From Fusobacterium sp. (GTDB lineage Bacteria; Fusobacteriota; Fusobacteriia; Fusobacteriales; Fusobacteriaceae): a stretch of DNA of 64,000 nt. The position numbers and the translations under genes were made by a program. The DNA is taken from positions 33,933 to 97,932 of the forward strand of contig NZ_JAWDXO010000006.1 of NCBI RefSeq assembly GCF_032477075.1, in the 5' to 3' direction. Under the pieces are notes generated by a model, which was not told the origin of the DNA, searched no databases, and saw only the letters and a list, made by a program, of their open reading frames with translations. The stretch's first letter is position 1; each line of letters starts with the position of its first letter. Below are positions 54,875-63,249 of this stretch, one piece after another.

Positions 54875-57397
54875 TTATTTAGATATAAGTCCTTTAACTC
54901 CTCCTGATATTAATAATGTTACATCTTTAAGTACTTTTGGAAGGGAAAAAACTCCTGAATAAGCTATATATCTAGGTTCCCATTGAGGATAAAATTTATT
55001 TTTAAATAACTTAAGTCCTTGAAAATTATAAAAGCTCTCTCCATTTTTAAATACAAATAAGCCTATTTTATTCCATACAGGAGCAATATCTCTGTTTTCC
55101 ATACCAGAAAGAGGTGCCATTCCAAGGCTAAATCTTTCATATCCCTCATCTTTTGCCCAAAGTATTATATAAATAAAAAGATATTCCATAGTTCCACTGA
55201 TACATGACTTTAAATATCTCATAAGATCAACTGCTATTTTTTCTTTGGATTCAGTTACCATTATATTTGCAAAAGCTACAATCTCGTTATCTTTTTTTAG
55301 TACAGCTATTGGAAAATTATTCAAGTATTCCTCATCAAAGTATCCCAAAGAAAATCCTTTTTCTTTAGCTTTTTTACTTCCCAGCCATTCTTCAGATACT
55401 TCTCTCAATCTTTTCATATATTTTATCCCTTCTCCTTTTGGGATAACTTCAAATATCATATTCTCCTTATTAAGTTTGTTATATGTGTATCTTATATTTT
55501 TTCTTTGAGGAATATTAAGAGTAAATTCTTTTAGATCAATTACTCCTTCCTCTCCTATTTTCAAAAAATTTAATCCAACATCAAGATAGTAGTCTAGATA
55601 ATCTTTAGAAACTTCATAGAATACAGGCTGCTTATTATTTTTTCTGCATAATTCATAAAATTTCCAGATAGAATCTCCTGCCTTTTCAGTTTTTCCAACA
55701 GGATCTCCCATAGCTATATAACTTTTTCCACTTTTGCCATACATTATAAAACTTTCTTCTTCATCTTCAAATATAACTTTTTTATCATTTAAAAGCACCA
55801 GATTTCCTTCTGGATTATCTGAAAAACAGAGACAGTTTTTAACTTTTTCAATTACATCTTTACTGTTTGTTTCAATTATTTCATTTGCAGGAGCAAAAAG
55901 TTTCCATACAGCGAATATAATAAGAGTAGCTGATATCCCTATAGTAGTTCTTAAAAAACTTGGAAATTCTTTATTAAAGGCTACTTTCCACCATATTTCA
56001 TTCATATAATCTGACTTACTATATGCAAAAAAGCCTATATAGAGACTTGAAATAGCAACTAAAAATATCATTACTATCCAATTAAGTGTGAATTTTTCAT
56101 TTATTATTGATGTTTTTCTATAAAAATATTTTTTTAATGGAATAGTTACAGCTAATATTATTCCCAGGAAAAAAGCTTCCTCATAGTCCAAACCTTTTAA
56201 TAATGAAAGAATTATTCCTGCTCCAAGAAAGATTATTGTCATATAATATGCTCCATTGAGCCTCTTTTTTATTCCATAAGCAAGTATAAGAAGAACTGCT
56301 CCAGTTATACTTCCTAAAAAATGGGATATTTTGATGGTAAATACTGGAAGTATATCCTTCAATATTTTTATTCTATAAATAAGAGGGGGCATACTTCCTG
56401 ATATTATGAGAACTATTCCTGCTGCAAATATCAATATAGATACAAGAAGTGGTATAAGAGAAATTATAAATTTCCCAAGAACTATTGATATATTTTTAAG
56501 TTCTCCTCTTTTCAATAATATTCTATAAATACAATATGATACAAAAGCTATCCCAAATGGAGCTATATAATATAAAAGCCTAAATATTATCAGAGCTGCT
56601 ACTATTACTGATGAAGAGTAATATTTTCCCATTAAAGTAAGAAATACATAATCAAAAGCTCCTATTCCTCCAGGAAGATTACTTAATACCCCTATGATTT
56701 GTGCACTAAGAAATATTGGAAAAAATTTAACAAATGTAAGCAAATCACTTTGAGGAAGAAATATATATATTAATCCTGATACAAGTAGCCAATCTATAAG
56801 AGATATCAATACTTGAAATATAGATATTTCAAGACTTTTCTTCTTTAAGAATACTTTGTGAGATGAATATGATATTGCTATTATTAAAAGAATAATTCCT
56901 ATTTCTCTAGTTGTATCAAAATAAAAATTGAATCTTGTCAAATCTACTGGCTCAAATGTTAAAAATAAACCTCCTATCCATAAAAGCCCAATCCAAAAAC
57001 TTACATAGCAAAATTTTATTACTTTTACTATACTTTTGTAGGGAACATTCCAAAGAGAATATAAATTAATTCTCAATCCTGAGCCTGTAAGTCCTGAAAG
57101 ACCTATGGAGTTAGCAAATGCATAACTTATAAAAGAAGTGAATATTATTTTTAAATTTGACAACTGTAATTTTTCATTTTTAAATGCCAGCACATCATAC
57201 ATAGTCAGCAGAAAATAGTCAATTATTACTATCCCTATTCCAAGTATTACATATCCACTATTTATAGATCTTAATGATTCTTTTATATCTTTTATGCTGT
57301 ATACTTTCATTTCTTTATGAATAAAATATATTACTACACAGAATATCCCTATTTCAAGTAAGTATTTAAGTTTGTCGTATCTGCCTCTGTTATACAT
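54875..57397 (-). CDS. mprF: Bifunctional phosphatidylglycerol lysyltransferase/flippase MprF
   Basis: An 840-aa membrane protein. The N-terminal half has about fourteen hydrophobic helices forming the lysyl-PG flippase (FANSIGLSGLTGSGLRINLY, NLPGGIGAFDYVFLT). The C-terminal 320 residues form the cytosolic DUF2156 synthetase, with GDPVGKTEKAGDSIWKFYEL, SEEWLGSKKAKEKGFSLGYF and FSLGMAPLSG. It transfers lysine from Lys-tRNA to phosphatidylglycerol, lowering surface charge and giving resistance to cationic peptides. Length is normal for full MprF. Confidence 0.92.
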   Translation of the reverse strand: MYNRGRYDKLKYLLEIGIFCVVIYFIHKEMKVYSIKDIKESLRSINSGYVILGIGIVIIDYFLLTMYDVLAFKNEKLQLSNLKIIFTSFISYAFANSIGLSGLTGSGLRINLYSLWNVPYKSIVKVIKFCYVSFWIGLLWIGGLFLTFEPVDLTRFNFYFDTTREIGIILLIIAISYSSHKVFLKKKSLEISIFQVLISLIDWLLVSGLIYIFLPQSDLLTFVKFFPIFLSAQIIGVLSNLPGGIGAFDYVFLTLMGKYYSSSVIVAALIIFRLLYYIAPFGIAFVSYCIYRILLKRGELKNISIVLGKFIISLIPLLVSILIFAAGIVLIISGSMPPLIYRIKILKDILPVFTIKISHFLGSITGAVLLILAYGIKKRLNGAYYMTIIFLGAGIILSLLKGLDYEEAFFLGIILAVTIPLKKYFYRKTSIINEKFTLNWIVMIFLVAISSLYIGFFAYSKSDYMNEIWWKVAFNKEFPSFLRTTIGISATLIIFAVWKLFAPANEIIETNSKDVIEKVKNCLCFSDNPEGNLVLLNDKKVIFEDEEESFIMYGKSGKSYIAMGDPVGKTEKAGDSIWKFYELCRKNNKQPVFYEVSKDYLDYYLDVGLNFLKIGEEGVIDLKEFTLNIPQRKNIRYTYNKLNKENMIFEVIPKGEGIKYMKRLREVSEEWLGSKKAKEKGFSLGYFDEEYLNNFPIAVLKKDNEIVAFANIMVTESKEKIAVDLMRYLKSCISGTMEYLFIYIILWAKDEGYERFSLGMAPLSGMENRDIAPVWNKIGLFVFKNGESFYNFQGLKLFKNKFYPQWEPRYIAYSGVFSLPKVLKDVTLLISGGVKGLISK

Positions 57398-57505
57398 ATT
57401 TTTTCCTCCTAGTTTTTATACCTATTATAGGTATTAGAAAAAAATTATATTATCCTTTTTAAAGGAAAAAACGTTATGACCAAGATATGTTTTTTCTAAA
57501 TATTT

Positions 57506-57604
57506 AAAAAAGAGGTTTATTCTTGAATAAAAATAAAATTTTAGAGTTTTCAATTATAAACTCTTAAAATTTAAAGTATTTTCAAGGATTTCCCTCTTTT
57601 TATT
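57506..57604. repeat. Nested hairpin between the lipoprotein and mprF genes
   Basis: Outer arms AAAAAGAGG and CCTCTTTTT enclose a second stem, AAATTTTAGAGTTT against AAACTCTTAAAATTT (57536-57572). It is located just after the minus-strand lipoprotein gene's promoter side and before mprF, in the 230-base gap. Confidence 0.6.
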
Positions 57605-57625
57605 TCCATTTTTTAAATTAATAAT

Positions 57626-58345
57626 CTAAATTTTTATCTTTATATATTTTTTTATATCTTTCTTATCAAATTTAAATATAGGCATTCCACTTGAATATGG
57701 AGCTATTTCATAATGAGGATAAAGGAATACTACATTATCTCCCTGAAAATACATAACTGTATTTTTTATATTTGCTTCAGCATTTTCAAAAAATAATACC
57801 TCTTTACCTTCGCTATTCAGAGCATATCTGCTTCCATTATTTTCTTTGCTTTTAGCTATAATATCGTTCATCTTCATGTTAAAATGTTCTTCTGCATTTT
57901 CATCAAATATCACATCATAATCAAGCAAAGAATAATCTTTTTTACTTATATTGTATGTTTCAACAGTAGTAATTCCATGAGCTCCTCCCTGATACACATA
58001 TGTAGTTATAATCAGAGAAAGAATATTAAAATTATTTTCTTTTATTTCATAATTCATCTTTGCCTCTATGGGCATTTCTTTTGTTCCAATATCTGCTGAA
58101 CTAACTATATTCTCTATTATTATTCTTGCAGTTTCTTGAAGAGAAAGATTCAAATAAGAGATATCTTCATTTTCCACTCCTTTTATCTGTGGTATAACAA
58201 TATCATAATTATATTTTTCCATATTCTCTTTATACTCAAGTTTTTCTACATTAGAATTATCTTTAACTGCAGTCTTTCCATTTTCACATGATATAAAAAA
58301 GAAAACAAGCAGCAGCAATCCTAAAAAACTTTTCATCTTTTTCAT
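57626..58345 (-). CDS. DUF3298-domain lipoprotein
   Basis: A 239-aa exported protein. The signal has a lipobox-like FFISC (Cys near residue 20). The mature part carries YVYQGGAHGITTVETYNISK, the hallmark of DUF3298/DUF4163 proteins such as RsiV and PdaC, which bind lysozyme or peptidoglycan fragments. No catalytic deacetylase domain is present. Role likely in envelope sensing or inhibitor binding; inferred. Confidence 0.75.
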   Translation of the reverse strand: MKKMKSFLGLLLLVFFFISCENGKTAVKDNSNVEKLEYKENMEKYNYDIVIPQIKGVENEDISYLNLSLQETARIIIENIVSSADIGTKEMPIEAKMNYEIKENNFNILSLIITTYVYQGGAHGITTVETYNISKKDYSLLDYDVIFDENAEEHFNMKMNDIIAKSKENNGSRYALNSEGKEVLFFENAEANIKNTVMYFQGDNVVFLYPHYEIAPYSSGMPIFKFDKKDIKKYIKIKI

Positions 58346-58907
58346 AAATTTACACTCCTACACTTTTCAAAATAATAATATAATACATTTTATCATATGC
58401 CTAACTTTATGTAAATACAAAGTAAAATTTCCTATTGTTCCCTTTGAAATAAAACAATGCTATTTTTGCCTAAATTACTCATAAATATATAGGCATCTTT
58501 TTATTTTATAGAAAACTAACAATTCATAATCTAAAAATAGAATTTAAAAGTTTTCTCCCTTAATATTATTTTTATTTTTCTTTTGATCTTCTTACATTTG
58601 AAATTTTTCCTTGACACATTAATCTCCCCAAGATTATTTTATTTTGTATTCTTAATTTCTTTATAAATATAATATAGTATATTAATCTCTAAAAGAAAAT
58701 ATTTTGCTAAAATATTATTTTTAAAATTTATTACTACAAAATTTTCTAGTCTTAAAAATAAATTTTTTCTTTTCTTCAGTATATAAGTATATATTAAGGC
58801 TTTTTTTATAGAAGAATATAGGATTCTTATATTGTATTTAGCAGTTGTTTTTTTTTATGATTGCCTTTATAATATAATAATGAAAATGAAAAAGGAGAGA
58901 TTTCTTT
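58346..58907. other. AT-rich spacer before the binding-protein gene
   Basis: No gene seen. TTGACA (58611-58616) has no good -10. AATCT-CCCCA-AGATT (58621-58635) is a short inverted repeat with a C-rich loop, like the sRNA hairpins of the 26-27 kb array, but no array-type promoter or terminator accompanies it. Confidence 0.4.
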
Positions 58908-60431
58908 ATGTTTAAAAAATTATTTATGATTTTATTAAGTTGTACAATACTTTTTTCTGCATGTTCAGATGATAAAGCAGAAACTTCAGCAAAAGCTGTG
59001 AAAGAAAAACTTATAATTGCTCAGGATGGAGAACCTAAATCATTAGATGTTCATCAGGGAAATGATGGTTTTTCATTAAGTGCCAACAAACTTATTTATT
59101 CAAGGCTGGTAGAATCAGATGGTGATATGAATATTCTGCCTGGACTAGCAGAATCTTGGAAGCAAATAGATGATAAAACTATGCAGTTCAAATTGAGAAA
59201 AGGAGTAAAATTCCATAATGGATATGATTTTACTGCTGAAGATGTTAAATTCTCATTTGATAGAATGGCTAACTCACCTAGAATAGCTTTTGTTCTTCCT
59301 CCTATTGAAAAAGTAGAAGCTGTTGATGATTATACTGTAAATATTGTTACTAAAACACCATTTGGACCATTGCTTGCACATCTTTCTCATCCTGCATTAG
59401 GAATTGTAAGTAAAAAACTTATTACTGAAAATGAGCAAAGTTTTAAAGATCATCCTGTTGGTACTGGAAGTTATAAATTTAAAGAATGGATACCTGGTGA
59501 CAGTCTGACTCTTGAAAAAAATGAAGATTATTTTGATAAAAAAAATGGGCTCAAATACATAGTATTCAAAAATATTGTAGAAGCTTCAAACAGAACTATT
59601 GGATTAGAAACTGGAGAAATAGACATCTCAATAGCTGTAAGTTCTGTAGATGAGAATACTATAAAAAATAATCCTAAACTTCAGCTTATTACAAAGCCTT
59701 CTATTTCTTATTCATATGTTGGAATGAATACTCAAAAAACTCCATTAAATGATATAAGAGTCAGAAAAGCTATAAACTATGCTGTAGATAAACAGGCTAT
59801 TGTCGATGTAATCCTCAATGGAAGTGGTAAAATAGCTACCTCTCCTATCGCTCCAGGAGTTTTTGGGTTTACTGATAAAACTAAAAACTATGAATACAAT
59901 GTAGAAAAAGCTCGTGAATTGATGAAAGAAGCTGGATATGAAAACGGATTTAAAACAAGTATTTTAGTATTTGGAGGAGAAGCTAATACTCAAACTGCAG
60001 AAATACTTCAAGCCTATTTAAAAGAAATTGGTATTGATTTAAGAATAGATGTGGTAGAAGTCAGTGCTTACTGGGATGCTACAGAAAAAGGAAGACATGA
60101 CCTTTTCCTAGGTTCATGGGGAGTCGTGACTGGAGATGCTGATTATGGACTTTATGCAATGTATCACTCATCTGCAAAAGGTGGAGCTGGCAACAGAGAT
60201 TTCTATGAAAATCCAAAAGTTGATGAACTTTTAGATAAAGCTAAAATGGCTACTGATCCTGAAGAAAGAAAAAAACTTTATGAAGAAATTCAATTATTAA
60301 TAGTGGATGATGCACCTGATATCATGCTTTATAACAGAATATTAGCTGTTGGTGCTCAAAAGAATATAAAAGGATTAAATATCCATCCAGTTACTCTTCA
60401 TGATTTCAGCACTGTTTATATTGAAGATTAA
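58908..60431 (+). CDS. Peptide/nickel-type ABC transporter substrate-binding lipoprotein
   Basis: A 507-aa family-5 extracellular solute-binding protein. A lipoprotein signal ends LFSAC (Cys near residue 19). The family segment RKGVKFHNGYDFTAEDVKFS is clear, and VRKAINYAVDKQAIVDVIL is typical of DppA/OppA-type proteins. No permease or ATPase genes are adjacent, so it must use a transporter encoded elsewhere. The following regulator gene, 21 bases on, suggests the bound ligand controls expression. Confidence 0.9.
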   Translation: MFKKLFMILLSCTILFSACSDDKAETSAKAVKEKLIIAQDGEPKSLDVHQGNDGFSLSANKLIYSRLVESDGDMNILPGLAESWKQIDDKTMQFKLRKGVKFHNGYDFTAEDVKFSFDRMANSPRIAFVLPPIEKVEAVDDYTVNIVTKTPFGPLLAHLSHPALGIVSKKLITENEQSFKDHPVGTGSYKFKEWIPGDSLTLEKNEDYFDKKNGLKYIVFKNIVEASNRTIGLETGEIDISIAVSSVDENTIKNNPKLQLITKPSISYSYVGMNTQKTPLNDIRVRKAINYAVDKQAIVDVILNGSGKIATSPIAPGVFGFTDKTKNYEYNVEKARELMKEAGYENGFKTSILVFGGEANTQTAEILQAYLKEIGIDLRIDVVEVSAYWDATEKGRHDLFLGSWGVVTGDADYGLYAMYHSSAKGGAGNRDFYENPKVDELLDKAKMATDPEERKKLYEEIQLLIVDDAPDIMLYNRILAVGAQKNIKGLNIHPVTLHDFSTVYIED

Positions 60432-60452
60432 TCTGTAAATTGGAGGAAACAG

Positions 60453-61385
60453 ATGTTAGATGACAATGTTAAAACTCAAAAAATGGTAGAAATAGCCAAA
60501 ATGTATTATGAGGAAGATCTTACTCAAAATGATATAGCAAAACGATTAGGAGTATCTCGTCCTCTTGTGAGCAAAATGCTTGCTGATGCAAAAGCAGCTG
60601 GTATAGTTACGATTCAAATAAATTCTCCATTTGTAAGTAATGAATTTCTTATGGAAGAGATCAAAAAAAAATATGATATTGAAGGTGGAATGGTTATTCC
60701 TCAAGCAGATACAGATTATCTTACTGATCAGGTAATATTAAATAATATAATATCATATATAAGTAATAATCTGAAAAAATATAGGAAATTTGGACTTGGA
60801 TGGGGAAAAAATATTGGTGACCTTGTTCAAAAACTCGAAGTTTCAGAAAAAAAAATTGAACTTGAAGGTTATGTATGCCCTTTAGTAGGTAATATTTCTA
60901 TGCCTACTAAAGATTTTCACTCAAATGAACTGATAAGAATATTTTCTCAAATGACTTTTCTCAAGCCATATTATCTCTTTGCTCCTGCATTTTTAGCTAC
61001 TGAACAGGAGAAAAATCTGTTTATGAATATTGAAAATTATAAAGATATAAAAAGATTATGGGAAAAACTTGATGTAGCTATTTTAAGTATTGGAAATCAT
61101 CCATCTGTTCCTGACCTTGCCACAGCTTCAAGATTTGGAAATAATCTCCAAAAAGAAAAAGCCATTGGTAATATTCTTTCATATTATTATGATATAAATG
61201 GTAATTTTATAACTGGAGATAATGATTTCTCCATTGAAATCCCTTTGGATGACTTAAAAAAAATAAAACATGTAATAGGTATATGTTCTTCAAAAACAAG
61301 TAAGGATGCTGTTATTGGAGCTTTAAAAACTGGTATTATAACTTATCTAGTGATAGATGAAAATACAGCTAAAGAAATAATATAA
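60453..61385 (+). CDS. SorC-family transcriptional regulator
   Basis: A 310-aa regulator with an N-terminal helix-turn-helix (YYEEDLTQNDIAKRLGVSRP) and a C-terminal sugar-phosphate-binding domain of the SorC/DeoR class (KFGLGWGKNIGDLV, VCPLVGN). It is co-transcribed with the solute-binding protein gene. A sugar-type sensor next to a peptide-type binding protein hints that the ligand may be a glycoside or glycopeptide; this is speculation. Confidence 0.85.
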   Translation: MLDDNVKTQKMVEIAKMYYEEDLTQNDIAKRLGVSRPLVSKMLADAKAAGIVTIQINSPFVSNEFLMEEIKKKYDIEGGMVIPQADTDYLTDQVILNNIISYISNNLKKYRKFGLGWGKNIGDLVQKLEVSEKKIELEGYVCPLVGNISMPTKDFHSNELIRIFSQMTFLKPYYLFAPAFLATEQEKNLFMNIENYKDIKRLWEKLDVAILSIGNHPSVPDLATASRFGNNLQKEKAIGNILSYYYDINGNFITGDNDFSIEIPLDDLKKIKHVIGICSSKTSKDAVIGALKTGIITYLVIDENTAKEII

Positions 61386-61471
61386 TAAAATTATAAAAAA
61401 TAAATTTTTTATAACATCTTAAAATCTAAATATTTAGCTCATGATATTTTAAAAAAAAATTAAAAATATTA

Positions 61472-61560
61472 TTGACAGAAAAAATAAAATATGATATAAA
61501 ATTAGCAGAATATCGCCTGCCTAGTGTGCGATCAAGAAATGACTAGGCCTTTTTATTTTT
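61472..61560 (+). ncRNA. Short RNA candidate with possible pseudoknot
   Basis: A strong promoter TTGACA (61472-61477), a 17-base spacer and TATAAA (61495-61500) would start RNA near 61507. ATCGC (61512-61516) can pair with GCGAT (61528-61532), and GCCTAGT (61519-61525) with ACTAGGC (61542-61548). The two stems interleave as an H-type pseudoknot. The second stem, followed by T-rich sequence from 61550, is also a terminator. RNA of about 50 nt, no open reading frame. Confidence 0.6.
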
Positions 61561-61787
61561 TTGAAAAATAGAAATCTAGTATCTTTTTTTCTTGATCTCA
61601 TTTATATATGAAATTTTTTCAGAATCAATAAAAATTTAAATATATCTTTTGTATAAACCCCTATTTATTCTAAATTTAATATTTCTATTACAAAATTATT
61701 ATAATTATTTAATAAAAATAAAGGATTTTTTATATTGTTTTTAGAATAAACTTATTAAAATATCAATTAAAACAGGGGAGTTTTTTT
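61561..61787 (+). other. AT-rich spacer
   Basis: No gene or clear promoter seen between the RNA candidate and the small peptide gene. Confidence 0.4.
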
Positions 61788-61886
61788 ATGAAAGTTTTTT
61801 TATTCTTTTTAATCTGTCTTTTTGGATTATCATTATTTTTTATTGGAATATGTATTTATTGTTTTGAATTTTTGATATTTTTTTAG
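61788..61886 (+). CDS. Small hydrophobic peptide, 32 aa
   Basis: ATG 61788 follows AGGGGAG by seven bases. The peptide MKVFLFFLICLFGLSLFFIG then ICIYCFEFLIFF is one long hydrophobic segment with three Cys. No family recognised. The good ribosome-binding site supports translation; the lack of a clear promoter or terminator leaves doubt. Confidence 0.45.
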   Translation: MKVFLFFLICLFGLSLFFIGICIYCFEFLIFF

Positions 61887-62169
61887 TACTAAAAATTCAA
61901 AATTTATTATCTTTATTCTGATTAATTTTTATACTATCATTCAATTATTTTGTAATTTATGTAAATTTTCTGATATTTATTCAAAATAATTATCAAAGAA
62001 AAAATAAAAATCATTTTATAAACAAATATATACTAAATTTAAGTTTTAGTGTATATTTTTTGATGCAAAAGATGTTAAAAAAGATAATAATAAAACTTTT
62101 ATTAAAATCTTTAGAATTAAAAGATTATTTTTTATAGAAAATAAAATATATTTCATCTAATAGATCACA
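61887..62169. other. AT-rich spacer
   Basis: No gene seen. It precedes the terminator shared by the following minus-strand gene. Confidence 0.4.
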
Positions 62170-62216
62170 ACTAAAAAATACCTCAAATACTATTTTCAGT
62201 ATTCAAGGTATCTTAT
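62170..62216 (-). terminator. Terminator of the HD-domain gene
   Basis: AAAATACCTCAAATACT (62174-62190) pairs with AGTATTCAAGGTATCTT (62198-62214) with a few wobbles, followed by an A-run that reads as T on the minus strand. Confidence 0.7.
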
Positions 62217-62221
62217 TCTTT

Positions 62222-62815
62222 TTATTCTTTTATAATTCTTTTATCAATATACTTTTGTATTTCTGGCATTACAAATTCATGGAAAAGCTGTGGTGCATAC
62301 TCAATTATAGGTGACATTCTTTTTAGCACCATTTCTTTTGTAGCACTGAACTTCTTCCATGTATGTCCATCCGAAGTAAGATTCTGTATAAATCCCTGAA
62401 ATCTATCAAAAGTATTAGCAAACTTTGCTTCTTTAGTTTCCATATTCTCAAATTCAAGCCATAGCTTCATGAATTCTTTTTCTTGCTCTTCTGGAAGCAT
62501 TCCATATATCTTCTCTGCACTTTCTAATTCTGCACGCCATTTAGTCTGTTTGTTGTAATCTGAAAACGCAGGAGTATCTCCTGCATATATCTCAACAATA
62601 TCGTGTATAAGTACCAGTTTAAGAACTTTTTCCATATCTATTTCACCCAGATTAGAATACTCTTTCAAAGTTATTGCACATAGAGCCATATGCCAACTAT
62701 GTTCAGCATCATTTTCCCTTCTATTTAAATCTCCTAATACAATAGATTGTCTTAAAATACTCTTCACTTTATCTATTTCTATTAAAAATTGAACTTGATC
62801 TGCTAATTTTCCCAT
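62222..62815 (-). CDS. HD-domain nucleotide phosphohydrolase (YfbR-like)
   Basis: A 197-aa soluble enzyme with the HD metal site: ENDAEHSWHMALCA (first His), VLIHDIVEIYAGDTPAF (His-Asp and downstream Asp), and ANTFDRFQGF. The order and length fit the YfbR/YGK1 group, which dephosphorylates deoxynucleoside 5'-monophosphates. It ends 23 bases before the META-domain lipoprotein gene, or is co-transcribed with it. Confidence 0.85.
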   Translation of the reverse strand: MGKLADQVQFLIEIDKVKSILRQSIVLGDLNRRENDAEHSWHMALCAITLKEYSNLGEIDMEKVLKLVLIHDIVEIYAGDTPAFSDYNKQTKWRAELESAEKIYGMLPEEQEKEFMKLWLEFENMETKEAKFANTFDRFQGFIQNLTSDGHTWKKFSATKEMVLKRMSPIIEYAPQLFHEFVMPEIQKYIDKRIIKE

Positions 62816-62838
62816 TTTTACCTCATTTTCTTAAAATA

Positions 62839-63249
62839 CTATTTTTTTATAAAAATCATTTCTTCATCTCTGTCATTAGTAAGTATTAATTTATTTCCAT
62901 CTTCTTTTATTGTTTTTGCACTTTTCAAAAGAGTAAGATATTGATCTTCTACTATCATTTTATCTCTAGGTCCAGCCATTCTAGTTGTAGCTAAAGCTCC
63001 TATATTTATACTTCCATTACTTATATCTGCTTTTCCAAAGAATCTATTTATTCCAGCAAATCCAAATATTCTTCCTTCTTTATCAAATCCAATTGTCAAA
63101 TTATTTTCTACAAAAAGGTTAGTAAGCACATATTCATTACCAGCTACATTTTCAAGTGATACTTCTACAGGAACTTCTACTTTAACTGGTGTAGAACTAC
63201 ATCCAACTAATAGCATCAAAGTTGCTAAAAAGATAAATATTTTTTTCAT
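62839..63249 (-). CDS. META-domain (HslJ-like) lipoprotein
   Basis: A 136-aa lipoprotein. The signal ends LLVGC (Cys near residue 17). The mature part has a META-domain pattern, with GIDKEGRIFGFAGINRFFG-like residues and IGALATTRMAGP. HslJ-type proteins are envelope stress or heat-shock associated. The ribosome-binding site is GAGGTGG. It lies upstream of the HD gene in the same direction. Confidence 0.82.
   Translation of the reverse strand: MKKIFIFLATLMLLVGCSSTPVKVEVPVEVSLENVAGNEYVLTNLFVENNLTIGFDKEGRIFGFAGINRFFGKADISNGSINIGALATTRMAGPRDKMIVEDQYLTLLKSAKTIKEDGNKLILTNDRDEEMIFIKK

Noticed and set aside
61507..61560. preQ1-I riboswitch
   Set aside because: The topology is similar but the conserved loop bases are absent and no queuosine gene follows.
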